From the NCBI GenBank assembly GCA_021307315.1, contig JAJSPD010000004.1:248001-312000 (forward strand): DNA of 64,000 bases, read 5' to 3'. This document shows positions 46,807 to 58,047 of the stretch, piece after piece; position 1 is the first letter of the stretch; every line of letters starts with the position of its first letter. The notes below the pieces were generated by a model that saw only the letters and a program-made list of their open reading frames with translations, ran no database searches and was not told the origin of the DNA. The position numbers and the translations under genes are program-made. This DNA comes from Bisporella sp. PMI_857. Its lineage: Eukaryota > Ascomycota > Leotiomycetes > Helotiales > Helotiaceae.

Positions 46807-49800
46807 TCAATGCCCAGAACCGTACAACAAACGCTTGTTCTTCTTCACATACGACAACAGCTTCTTCTCGATGCCCTCTGTCTCCTTTCGCAAGAATTGG
46901 AGTTGGTGCTCAGCATCAGAAACACTAAGCATCGAAACATTGCTCATGGGTGGATTTTGCTCAATATCTTTGGCGGTGAATTGCGCTGACAAATTCTCCA
47001 GACTTGTGGAGATGGTGCCTTCTTCATTGCCTTGGAAGACGCCTCCTATTTTATCAGCTCCGGACACACCACGCGGGTTCCAGCTGAAGGATTCGCCAGA
47101 ACCCAATACCTCAGCCTCCAGTACTTTGGCATTGAGTACCTTCTCTACTTGTGAATTTGTTGAAATCGATGGCAGAACATACTGATTGATATAGCTGAGT
47201 GCTTCTTCATTCTTGATCTTGCTCACGGGGTCCATTGGAGGATTGGCGTTCATTTCAGGAAGGAAAGTTGGCGGCCCGCTGGGAACCGCACGGCCGCCAA
47301 TCAGTGTAAAACGGTTCTTTGAAGTACTCCTTCCAGAGACGAATGCTGTTGGGCCAGTCTCCTTAGCGATACTTTCTTGGAGCTTCAGGTATCTCTCCTC
47401 TTCCTCAAATGTGAGATGTCGTAGGCAGTTGCCGTTGGGTGTCATCAATATGCGTTGGCCGTCAATAATTTTGCGAACTGGCTTTCCAGCCAATAAAGCA
47501 GCGTGGTCTTCTGTGGTCATGACTAACTTGGGAACTGGCTTTGGGGGTCCCGTAATATTCTCCTGGTGGCGAGAAGCTGGATTGAGCAGCTTTAGTAAAG
47601 TGTTATTGATATCGGCGATTTCTCCCGATGACAAAAGTTCCTGTAGAGTTGTTGCCGGAGTTGGACTAGGTCGTTCATTAGGCTCTTCCGATTCTAGCAC
47701 AGAACTTGCTGACATCGGTTCTGGAGTGACAGTCGGCTGTGTCTTGCCTTTATTTTTGCCTTTTGTATCCGAAGGCTTTGATGCATTATGAGCGGATTCT
47801 TTCTCAGGCGCAACCTGCTTCTCTGTAGCCGCAGGTCCTTGTATAATGGCATTTTCAGGTTTTCTTTCTTGTGGCTCTGCCAATAGTTTGGGTGTTGGTG
47901 GTCTGCTGACAACCGGTGTAGAACCTCCCGCAGCACTGTGAATAGCTTTCTCCTTTTTCTGCTTCTTCTTCCTGCCCATGATTGGGGCAATTTCCTGCTC
48001 AGGCTCGATCTTTGGCAGCGTAGCTTCAATCTCAATTCTGTCCTTTTCTTTTTGTTCTCGACGTTGCTTTTTTTGCATACTCTTCGTTGTTGATCGGACA
48101 GGAGCTGATCCAATTTTCGAAAGTGGTGGGGAGGGTGGTCTTGACATTGACATAGAAGTAGAGGAAGCGTTGTCAGAAATAATCTCGCTACTAGGCGTCG
48201 CAGATCGCTCTAACTTAGCAACTGATGCCAAACTTGGCTGCCGTGATGGTTGGTAATTTAATGGGAACACAGATACTGCCGAAGACGGGGTGGCGGTAAC
48301 AGGTGTTTCTGATTTTGTTGTAGGCAGAGCCTTTGATACTTTCCCCGTGACTATAGTAGGTCTTGGAGTTGAGGCTTGAGCTGGAGTAATTGGGGGAAGA
48401 GCTGGGAACAATGATGGTGCAAGCGTTTGATTAGTGTCAACCTTTGAAGGTAGTGAAACACTTGCATCGGAAGTTTTCGCTGCATTCTGGGAAACCTTTG
48501 CAGAAGCTGTTCTCTTCGCGGTGGGTGTCTTGGTTGGGTTTGCTGCCTTTGCCAATATGGTGGTTGAGATCTCTTTTGGTTTACTAGTTTCCAGGGCAGG
48601 AAACTCTTCAGATTCAAGGTTGACTTTTGCCCTAGATTGTGAGGCAATAGCCTTTGACAATCCGCTAGTCCCTGCTAATGTTTTGAGGTCTTTCTTCGCT
48701 TGTGATGTTGTAGGTATCACATTTTCTTGCGCTTTTGGCCCTCTCGGAGTCTTTGTAGGCGTTGGAGGTAGTGATGTGTTGACAAGAGGTGTTGGAATGC
48801 TACTAGGTACGAAAATCGGCGCATTCGGGGCAATCCGTGATGCAGGTTTGGGGGTTGTCTCTTCGCGGGGAAAGTATTCTTGTTGACTATGCGGAAGTGC
48901 AAATCCTGGTGGAGCTAATCCGGGTGGGCCAAGTCCTGGAGGGCCAAATCCAGGTGGAACTGCCGGTGTCGAGGATCGAGAGACGTAATGGAAAGGATCC
49001 ACAGCGTTGCGAGTAGCAAGCTCGTCATCAGAGACAAGGGCGTCGACAAATGGGGCATCCTCGATGGTGAGATCAGCCTCTTCTAAACAAACAAAAGTCA
49101 GCGTCGTTGCGTCGTTGCATCGCTACTTAACATTCTGGTTGCGAGCGTGAAAAAAGGACCAAAGGAAAAACTTGACATCGTGCAAGTAAAGTTTGCGGTA
49201 ACTAAAGACAGCTTCACATCACAGATCCATCATCGTCTTTGTAGAGGAGTGCTCGCTACTGGAGAGAGAAAAAATATGTAAGAATGTTATTTTGACCAGC
49301 CACTATGTTTAGCTTGGAGTCGGGACTAATAACGTACATGAAAAGGGCTGCCTCAAAGACGATGATGGATCCCGTGTCGTGACCAGGAAGCTACGCCAAA
49401 CAAGCCTCGATGCCTTAAAATATAAAGGAAAATGTGATGCCATAAAAACCGCTCAGTTGTCCCAAGTCGCAATTGACGCCATTGCATCCGAAGCATCCAT
49501 CTTGGAGCTGACCATGCTCGCTAAAACAAATGTGTTGATCGTGCAAAATGCAACCCTTGATCTTTTTGCAAACGCCACCGTCCCCAAAAAAGCAATATCT
49601 ACACACGACCAAGTACAAACGCCCGCACCTATACCATGCTACCATCCACGATTGAAACCCGGACCGTGCATCATGTTCTGGTTGTACCCACCTTGAGCCT
49701 GTCCACCAAACAGTCCCTGTCCGACTCCGGCATTGCTCTGTTGCTGGTACTGCTGCATTCTCGCTTGCAAGATACTTGGGTCTGCAAGATCGACTAAGCC

Positions 49801-52163
49801 ACCTCCCCCAGAGGAGGAAGTGTTAGCATGTCTGTGCTTCTTTCCCTTCTTCTTCTGCTTTTGACCGTAGTCATGGAATGCTCCAGTCTGAGGACCATAG
49901 AGCGATGCCAGAAGGCCTGAAGCAGAAACTGGAGTGGAGGAGGCAGATGGGTACTGATGAAGAAAATTAGAAAAATTGTACTCACGCTTGCCTGCATCAT
50001 GAACTTGGCCAATCCCAGCCGCACCACGACCACGAGCAATATCTCGAGCTAAGTCACCACTATTCTCCTTTGCGCTAAAAAGAGAGCTCCCACCCGAACC
50101 ACCAAATCCATGACCCTGACCAAACAATCCACTAATTGGAGGAGTACCCGTTGACTTCAACCCTGGTGGAGGGCCTGGCATAGATGATCCATAATACTGA
50201 TTCGATTGTTGGGTCAACATAGATGACTGTTGTGCCATGAACTTCGGGTTCGTTCCACTCTTCACATTATTTTCCATGACTGACGCATAACGCGAGGGTT
50301 GTCTAACATGACCTTGCTGTTGAAAAGCTGCAGGATTTTGACCTGAGGAATTGCCTATGCCGGGTGGAAATTGGTCCAAAAATCCAGATTGCTGACCGGA
50401 CTTCATAAGAAGCAGCTGTTGTTGTGGTGTCAATGTGCGTCCATTAATTTGTGGAAAGTTTTGTTGCAGATTCGGGCCAAAAGCTCCACCATTAGATCCC
50501 CTTTGGATTGGAAGTTGGGCGCTAGGACGACGAGAAAATTGAGACATGCTACTTTCCCGACCAGTCTCTCTATCCTCCGGCTCGCCGCCAAGTTGTAGAC
50601 TGCCACTTTCTGGCTCCTCCTCCTCTACAGGCTCCGGCTGAGGTTCTGGCCGTAATTCTGCCTGTGACTCTAATTCGCTTTGAAGCCTATCCTCTTCCAG
50701 TTGTGCTTGCTCGCGCATGGCTCTACGTTTTTCTCCTCCGTGTTCATCGAAAAGTGGCGGGAAGGAGGCTGAATCAGCATTTTCTGAGGTAGTAGTCTGT
50801 ACCAAAAAGGCTACATCAGGAGAATTGATGGACTTGAGCAGATTTATCAGTACTCGATCGCGTTGAGGTTTCGACTCGCTAAGAAGGGCTGCTTCGGAAG
50901 CAATTGCAGGTTGTGCAGCTTCCGGATCTTGCTTCTGGGGAGCTTCCACTGGCCCTGAAGGGTCTTCGCGAGTCTCCTCTGTTACGGGAACAGACTGTGA
51001 GACTGCTGGACTAGAAGCTGAACCACTTGTTGCGTGACTGCCTCTCCTGCTGCGTTGCTTTGCCCAGCTTGCAGATGATGGTAGAGCAGACCCATCGCCA
51101 CTATCTGATCCATCTTTACTTGTTTGCCGAGCCATAGGTTGAGCCGCTGCAGCAACGGGTTGGGCATGTTGGAGTGGAGCTTGGGGATTGGAGACTTGTC
51201 GGAAGGCGCTAGAAGAGGTGGAAGGAAGTGGAGCTTGAGTAATTGCACTATTAATAGAGGACATATCCTGCCGCGAATAGCTGTCATCACTGTCGCCATG
51301 TTCATGCAAAAACATGCATTGTTTGTTGGTGCATGTCTCATTTCGTAGAAATGCCGAGCAGTACTTCGTAGTCCCTAATTGAGCTCGTAACGTCCGATCT
51401 CCATTTTGAGAGCCATTCACGGCAGCTATACACTTTTGAGCATCCTCTTTCCTGGCAAATGTAACGTAGACGCCTAGGGAGTTGCCATTTGGACCCGTTT
51501 CGCCTGACTTTGCTTTGCTCACAACAATTTTGAGGATCTTTCCATATTGGCCAAAATATTCGTCTTTCCTTAGGGTTGAAAGTATCTCTTCTTCTCGTAA
51601 GCTTTGACTCAAACCGACCACATAAACAAGATTCTTTTGTACGACGCGAAGACCCGACAGATGTTTTCGATTCAGGCTTTCAACCTCACGTTTTTGAGCT
51701 TCTCTTTGGCGTTGATCGGCCTTCTTCTTGTTATTCTTCTTTATGTTTTCGTCGTATTGCTTCAACCTATGAAGGGTTAGTGGCATGAAGGACTAGTAGC
51801 ACTATAAGTCATACTCTTCTGCTGAGGGTGCTTTCCACTCAATGGTCTTATCGTCGTAAGGCCTTCGGCATGCAGGACATAGGTTGTTCATATTTTGCCG
51901 GATGTTGTTGAAGCAGAACTGGCATATCTATATTGAATGTAATCAGTCGGTGTATAACTAGCGGATCTCAACGTTCATACCTGGTATCCGCAGGGACAAG
52001 GCCGAAATCTCTTGTCTGAGAGATCAAACTCTTCCACGCAAAGGGGGCTAAAGGTTAATGGTTAGCAACAGAAAGGACACCGAGTGAAACCTCCGGCATA
52101 AAACGGAAGAGGTATATACCAGCAGTCATCATCATCTTCGATGAAGCTATCTTGAGTTGCCAT
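46807..52163 (-). CDS. NOT4: CCR4-NOT complex E3 ubiquitin ligase subunit NOT4
   Basis: Five exons: 52163-52120, 52047-51981, 51927-51815, 51766-49692 and 49082-46807; 1,524 residues, phases consistent. Exons 1-3 form a C4C4 RING finger (CCPLCVEEF, CPCGYQICQFC, LCPACRRPY) for E2 binding. Exon 4 carries an RRM (VVQKNLVYVVGLSQ), a CCCH zinc finger (CSAFLRNETCTNKQCMFLH) and low-complexity sequence with MPGPPPGLKSTGTPPISG and KQKKKGKKHRHANTSS. Exon 5 starts EEADLTIEDAPFVDAL and carries STPAVPPGF and SRPPSPPLSKIGSAPV, segments found at the C-terminus of other ascomycete NOT4 proteins. NOT4 ubiquitinates translation and transcription substrates and couples codon-dependent ribosome stalling to mRNA decay. 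If the 609-bp last intron is retained, translation ends at 49639 after GFNRGW, giving a 783-residue form. Confidence 0.88.
49083..49691 (-). other. 609-bp NOT4 intron with internal stop and inverted repeat
   Basis: Donor GTGGGT follows GGQAQ, and the acceptor TTTAG precedes GAGGCTGAT. It is about ten times longer than most introns here. Reading into it adds 17 residues (GGYNQNMMHGPGFNRGW) before a stop, so retention would give a shorter NOT4. It holds an 18-bp perfect inverted repeat. Confidence 0.7.
49224..49371. repeat. Perfect 18-bp inverted repeat with 112-bp spacer
   Basis: Left arm 49224-49241 (gatccatcatcgtctttg) is the exact reverse complement of right arm 49354-49371. It lies inside the long NOT4 intron. 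It could form a stem-loop in the pre-mRNA or be the ends of a small non-autonomous element; no target-site duplication is evident next to the arms. Confidence 0.75.
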
Positions 52164-52781
52164 ATTGAGCTTCTGCGAAAGACGATAGAGAATATGGGTG
52201 TGTAACAGGACAGGGTGAGATGAGGAAGTAGTTGATGGCAAAAAGCTCTCTGGTTGGGACCAGGCTGACCGTGTCTGTATTAAAGAAGTGGCGTATTAAA
52301 AGCACGATACTCGACCGTTTATCTGCCACGATAGAGGCTGGAGCAGAGTTGCGAAAGAACGCGTGATGAATTAATGATTCAGTGGTAAAATGAAAACGAT
52401 GCGGTCGAGCGAGCTTTCTTCCATTTAGAACAGGCTAGAGCTAATGCGGTTATTGCCGCTCTCATGTGACTTCTCCATCGGAGTTAAAGGTTTACAGGTG
52501 TTTGCTCAGCAAAAGGTCATGAAACGAAGATCACAGCTAGTAATATTTCTAACCTATTGTTTCTAAGATTGTAAGACCATAAATATATTTTCATTAGACT
52601 TTAGAGGGCCGTTGGAAAAAGTCTAATCCAACTTTCTGCCATTGACCTGTCAGGGGCGGTGTGCTCGACAAAACTCGCAGGGGTTAAATGACGGGTGAAC
52701 TTCAAGCTTGACAACTGAAGCAAGATCTAATCAACAGACACTTCACCCTGCCATTGTGATAGCCACACTCTGCCATCAACA
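52164..52781. promoter_or_regulatory. Divergent promoter region of NOT4 and complex I 30 kDa gene
   Basis: 618 bp between two divergent starts. No strong TATA box on either side. Nothing else seen. Confidence 0.45.
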
Positions 52782-53760
52782 ATGGCTATGAGGGTACATA
52801 ATTATCGGGTTTTGGCCACTGCTATACGGTCAAGCAGAACTGCGCTCGGCCGCCGCAGTGATGCCAATGTCCGCGCCTTCACCACCACCTTCCACCCACA
52901 AGTTGTAGTCTCCACCGACCAACCAAACATGCGCCATGCTCAAAGGAACCCTGATGCTCCTAGTGGCCTTCGAGTTCCTCCTGTCAATCCCACTGACAAG
53001 TATGCCGCGAAGGCGGATGATTTGCATCGGTATGGCTCATGGCTTATGGGTTGCCTTCCCAAATACATCCAGCAGTTTTCAGTATGGAAGGATGAGTTAG
53101 TCATATATATATCGCCTTCTGGAGTCATACCTGTTTTCAGCTTCTTGAAATGTAAGGTCACTTGAGGCTCCTCTAGTTTAGTCACAACCACTAATCTAGG
53201 TTAGATAACACTGCTGCTGAGTTCACCCAAGTCTCAGACATAACAGCCGTCGACTTCCCCACAAGAGACCAGCGATTCGAGGTTGTTTACAACCTTCTAA
53301 GTGTGCGCCACAACTCCCGAATTCGAGTAAAGACATATGCGGATGAGGCATCACCAGTGCCAAGTATTACAAGTCTCTACGATGGGGCCAACTGGTATGA
53401 AAGAGAGGTGTATGATCTTTTCGGCGTCTTCTTCATCGGCCACCCAGATCTACGAAGAATCATGACAGATTACGGGTTTGACGGACATCCGTTACGAAAA
53501 GACTTTCCACTGACAGGATACACTGAAATTCGGTATGACGAGGAGAAGAAGCGTATCGTGGTGGAGCCTCTGGAGTTGACGCAAGCATTCCGGAATTTTG
53601 AGGGCGGGTCAGCAGCTTGGGAGGTAAATTTCTTCAGTCCTATGGATGAAGCAGTACTAATATTGTTTAGCAAGTCGGAGCTGGCATTGACCAGAAGCCA
53701 GAAACGTTCAAATTGCCAACACCCAAGCCAGAGGAGAAGAAAGAAGAACCGAAGAAGTGA
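52782..53760 (+). CDS. nuo-30: NADH:ubiquinone oxidoreductase 30 kDa subunit, mitochondrial
   Basis: Three exons, 52782-53151, 53205-53623 and 53671-53760, give 292 residues. A basic, hydroxylated N-terminus without acidic residues ([20 protein letters not shown]) is the mitochondrial targeting sequence. The core has [40 protein letters not shown] and [17 protein letters not shown], hallmarks of the NDUFS3/NuoC family in the peripheral arm of complex I. The last exon is a short tail, rich in Lys, Glu and Pro, as in other fungi. At the first intron the acceptor at 53204 (GGTTAG) must be used rather than the nearer one at 53199, which would put a stop in frame. Confidence 0.95.
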
Positions 53761-54971
53761 TTTAGACTTTAAAATGTACATAAAGAGCTGCAGCACCAGA
53801 TGCCTGCCTGTACTAATGAAACTTAAAGGAGTACTTGAAATTCTAATCTCAAGTTTGATTCTAATGTATTCCTGCTCATTACAATTTCTGATTTAGAGCA
53901 TTGGCATTATGTCTCACGATGAGGCTCCTGTCGAGCGCGCTATCAAGTCATAAACAATTTTGTTTAGAGCTATCTGTGTAAGGACTAGTCATAGATTATC
54001 ATTCAATTTGTCCATTCCAGTCTAAATCCCAAGCGCAGCTAGAATTGCACACTGTCTAACAAAATACAAATATGCCCAGCCTCCGCAGTGCGACATGCCA
54101 CAAAACTACATCCTTCTCCTAGTCTGTGATGAAAATTGAGCCTAGCCATACCTGAAATGATCTGCTTTCCTATGTTTCTACATGAGATTGATACATTGCT
54201 AAAATTTCTTACAGAGCTCTGAGCTGCTTTATTGTTGGACTGTGCACCAGACGTAGTCGATGATATCCTTCTACAACCGTATATATCAACCCGAAATCTG
54301 TGATACTTCCAAAGAAGCAAAGGTTCATCCGCAAAATGCCTGCTGTAGTTAACTCTGCCCAGGTGCCACCCAGCCATGATATTAACACAGATCCACATAG
54401 AGCCCCGTAAATATTGCGCCGTAGGCGATATGTGCATACTCACTGTTCAAGTATGCTGTGCAGATTCTCTGGATATAATTACCGACCAGAAAAAGGATCT
54501 ACTTCATGCTGAGTACTAATAGGTACAGAAGTAGCCTAGGATGTAGCTTCGTCACCAACAACCCCTGGTAACACCATAGGATATAAACAAGCGCTCCCAC
54601 CCCAAGCAAGTAGGGAATGTGAAGAGGTGTGACCATAGAGCTTAACATGTTAAGAGCAGAATGAAGAAAAAAAATGCTTCCGTAGGCAGTGTTTCTGAGA
54701 AAGCAATCCTTAGGAATCTCGATTATAAGGAATCAATGCACTAAGGCACTACTGCAACTGCTATGAAGAGAAGCTTTTATGCTTAGGCGAAAGTTTAAGA
54801 ACAAACACGAATGTGAAACCAACAACAAGCACAACGATACTCTGGGAAGGTCTTGCGGAAAATTTCATCAAAGCATCAAAACACTTTAATTCCTAACGCC
54901 GGGGTATATTCCTAAATCTATGATACAAGCACCCTTTCAACTCCGACCTAAGTGCAAGCTCCCTTGAGAAT
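53761..54971. other. Convergent intergenic region
   Basis: About 1.2 kb between convergent genes. An open frame of 134 codons on the minus strand (54443-54039) resembles no known family and has no upstream signal; not called. Otherwise AT-rich. Confidence 0.5.
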
Positions 54972-55705
54972 CTACTTCAACGTCCACCCACTCGGCAGAA
55001 CTGGACTCGTGCCATCCTCACTTCCGTGGCGACTAGCTTTCCTGAACGCTTTCCAGGTACCTAATACCAACTCTAAGATTGCAATGACAGCATAAACGCC
55101 AGCCATGACCGCAATATCAGTGACCTGGTCTACCACAGGGTACTTGGTACCTTTCCGCCCATGAATACCTGCGTTAGTCAAGCCTACGACCTTGACAGAA
55201 TTCACAACTATTCCTCCCACCCAGAGTATGCCATTGATGGCTTGCCAGCCACGTATCCGTCCGCCGGCACCTTGGCCCCAATGAAGATAACCTCCGAGCA
55301 ATAAGCCCACAAATACGAATGGCAGCAATGCGATGCTATACTTCAAAAGAGAGAGGCGCACAATTTCAAGGACTTCCATAAGAATGTTGGCGATGATAAG
55401 GCCGTAGTAGATTACGGACGTTGTGGTGAAGAGACAGTTACGACTTTTCTTCTGTCGCAGGTGTGTAGTGGAAGGGTTATAATTTTGTTTGCGATGATGC
55501 AGGGATAGAAGGAACAGAAGCGGCAGTAGGAGGAGGGCCACATATATAGGTAGAGGGATGACAATGGCATCTATGAAGCAGGTTGTTGGGATTGGTGAGG
55601 AGAGCTTTGATGACGGGCCCTAATAGAGGTCAGCAATTGCCAAGAATATACGAACGGCAGTAAAGAGCATACAAAATCTTCGGGACGGTTCTCGCAGAGC
55701 TTCAT
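54972..55705 (-). CDS. Five-helix membrane protein of unknown function
   Basis: Two exons, 55705-55673 and 55619-54972, over a 53-bp intron in phase 0, give 226 residues. The N-terminus MKLCENRPEDFGP has no signal peptide. Five hydrophobic segments are visible at about 26-51, 74-100, 105-123, 138-158 and 179-200, for example AIVIPLPIYVALLLLPLLFL and IALLPFVFVGLLLGGYL. A basic loop lies between helices 1 and 2. The five-helix topology with an extracellular N-terminal cysteine recalls the TMD0 of fungal ABCC transporters standing alone, but similarity is only at the level of layout. No transporter or enzyme motif is seen. Confidence 0.7.
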
Positions 55706-56694
55706 GATTTCGAAATGAGTATTTGGTGTTGCGTTGTTTTGAGCTTTGTAGAACTTCCAAAGATGGTGTCGGTCTGTCGCACGCAACGACAGTTACTCTA
55801 CAATCAAAGGAATGCCCTTCCCCAAATATTTGTTCTGTTGTGTTATGATCTGAGATGCTTCGTCTTCGTCAACTGATGATCAATGCCTAAATTCCCCAGA
55901 TCGTCTCACACCAGTTTCACGTCCGTGCTTTCGTCGCCAACGATCAATGAAGAATACACAAGCTCGTGCCGACTGCTTTCTTTGTCAGGACCCCTTTCTA
56001 ATGCGTGCGAGAGTGTATAGAGACCATCTTCAGCCAAGGGATCCATCTATATATGAAAAACGATGCAACAGGTCCATAATCGGGGCTACAAACCGGATAA
56101 CTGGAATCCCGCGTTGATAGTGGAAAACTGATCGCCCACTAGCCTCTTTAAGCATCGATGTGGCTTGACACGAAGCTTGTTTGAAGGTTGATTTGAGGTA
56201 CGCCATTTGCCAAGGTATGCTACGCAGCCCTGTATCTACCATGAAGACACATCAACTTGTTCGAGTTCATATATACGCGCAACTACAATTGTTACTTCGT
56301 ACGACAATTTAAATCTAACAAAGATGATGTTTTAGTTATTTTAAATTAATTTTTGGGGTTTTTTAATTTCAGTTTCAGCTACTTTAAATTCGAAAAGGTT
56401 GATGTGTCCTCATGGTAGATGCAGAGCCCAGTGTATGTACTGTCATAGTGGATACTGATCCTCCACTATCGCTTCTCTCTAGGAGCATGAGGCATGCAAA
56501 AGTAATATCCTCATGACTTTAAGTACCAGTAAGGAATCAAGTGAGTTTGGTCGGCATGACCAATTCTTCATTGTATTGTTTGATCCGTCGGGCTCTATGT
56601 AGTAATCATCCACATTGTCTTTGCATCCGCCAAACAATACTTGCAATCAGCAAGTTCCTAGGCGACGAACTATCAAATTCGAGTAGATGGTATA
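55706..56694. other. Intergenic region
   Basis: About 1 kb with low-complexity AT-rich sequence around 56270-56400. No ORF of note. Confidence 0.55.
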
Positions 56695-57483
56695 ATGGCA
56701 AATGATTCCAACGGTACGTCATTTCTGGACCTCCCCCGTGAGATCCGCGAAATGATATATGAATGGGGATCTGAGGAGCCCGAGTTTGGCAATATGCTGG
56801 ATCTCCAAGGCGCCGGCTATACAAAAGCTACCGCGCCGCTCCTGTACATCCACCAAAGCATCACCAACGATCTCCAGTCCCGTATCTACAAGAACCAAAC
56901 AATCGTCCTCCCATTTCAAGAGCCTAGCCAATGCCTCAAAAGCAGGGGAATTGCTGGTTGCGGATCTTGGCAAAGTCTCGCCGATATTAAGGAATCGCGT
57001 CGAGAATATCATCGTGTAAGTATGTCAAACAGAAGCTGTATTCGTTGAAGCGGAAAAGGGCGAGGATCAAATAGAAGACCCGGAAGATTATGCGTTCTGG
57101 GATGACGACAGTCGTGGGGACTTAACGGATAAGCTTGAGCGAGAATTTTTGGCCATAAAGCGAGCGATGCCTGCCTTGAAGCAGGTCAAATTCATCCTGT
57201 GGTGTGGATTGTGGACACCTTATGAGGGAGACTGGACGCCAGCCTTAGAGAATCTCTCATTGAGCATTGGGAAGGGGTGACAGTTGGCGTTCAGCTGAAT
57301 GCCTTCGACTATGATGATCTGATGCTGGAGGCGGAAGGTAAAATTGGTTGCAAGTCTGGGATAAAAAGCATGGAGATGACTTACATTGTGAAATCAGATT
57401 TGCGGCTATCGATTTTGAATAGGAGGATGATATCAACGGGAGCTTCAAGGCTCCGAATTCGAGCCTACGGGCTAGGAAAATGA
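56695..57483 (+). pseudogene. F-box-like/2EXR-type protein pseudogene, three lesions
   Basis: The frame starts at ATG 56695 with SFLDLPREIREMIYEWG, the F-box-like start common in large fungal families. Three breaks interrupt it. First, at the AAAA run 56938-56941 the reading continues (AGELLVADLGKVSPILRNRV) only one base later, as if one A had been gained. Second, an in-frame TAA at 57017-57019, one transition from CAA. Third, near 57241-57245 one base is missing: the frame moves from FILWCGLWTPYEGDWTP to LIEHWEGVTVGVQLNAFD. It ends normally at TGA 57481-57483. No intron removes these faults; the GTAAGT at 57017 could be a donor but no acceptor restores the frame. The original would have had about 260 residues. 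Function of the family is unknown beyond likely substrate-adaptor roles. Confidence 0.75.
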
Positions 57484-58047
57484 GTATGTAAATACACTAT
57501 CCGAATAAGAGCGGAACAAGATAACCCACAAGTGCCACGGTATCACAACAACATATCGGCCTCTACACGTCAAAGTAGGGCCAGGAGGCTGGTAACAGGA
57601 CTTGAAGAACATCTTTGGCTGAGTGCAAATGAAATATTTGAGATATCTTTTACTTGGTTTAGTTGAATTGGAAATGTCGAATGAGCATTATGCTTTGCAC
57701 TCCTTTCGTCCTTCAACCTTCTCAACATGGTCTCATAAGAGAAGCCCCTGTGTTAAGAGAGGAATTGGTGCATGGGAGACTCAAAATATTGCTAGTAAGC
57801 ATTAGTCATTATGTCTGAATGTATACCTGAACTCCAGAACTTTGTCTAACAATTTGTACTTTAGTGCTGTGTATGCACTGTATCTCTAGCAACATGATAG
57901 CCCCGTGATTGCAATGCCTAGATCCGACCTCAAATCTGATAGTCGTTCCTCAGAACCCATAGCTGCTTTCTTAGGGCACATCATCCTCATGTTCTTCTTC
58001 GGTCAGCGTTGATGCTGCTGCAGTCAGTGAACGACTCGCAGCCTCAC
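57484..58047. other. Convergent intergenic spacer
   Basis: 564 bp between the pseudogene and the NSE2 3' end. Nothing recognised. Confidence 0.6.

Noticed and set aside
46807..49002. Separate proline-rich gene downstream of NOT4
   Set aside because: No start codon or promoter fits upstream of it, and an in-phase GT-AG splice links it to NOT4, whose relatives carry the same C-terminal segments.
49950..49982. A 32-nt stretch in NOT4 exon 4 that looks like a mini-intron (GTGAGT...CTAAT...CAG)
   Set aside because: It is below the usual minimum intron size, not a multiple of three, and the uninterrupted reading is similar to other fungal NOT4 proteins.
54039..54443. 134-codon minus-strand ORF between complex I 30 kDa and the membrane protein
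   Set aside because: Composition is not protein-like along its length, and no homologous family was recognised.
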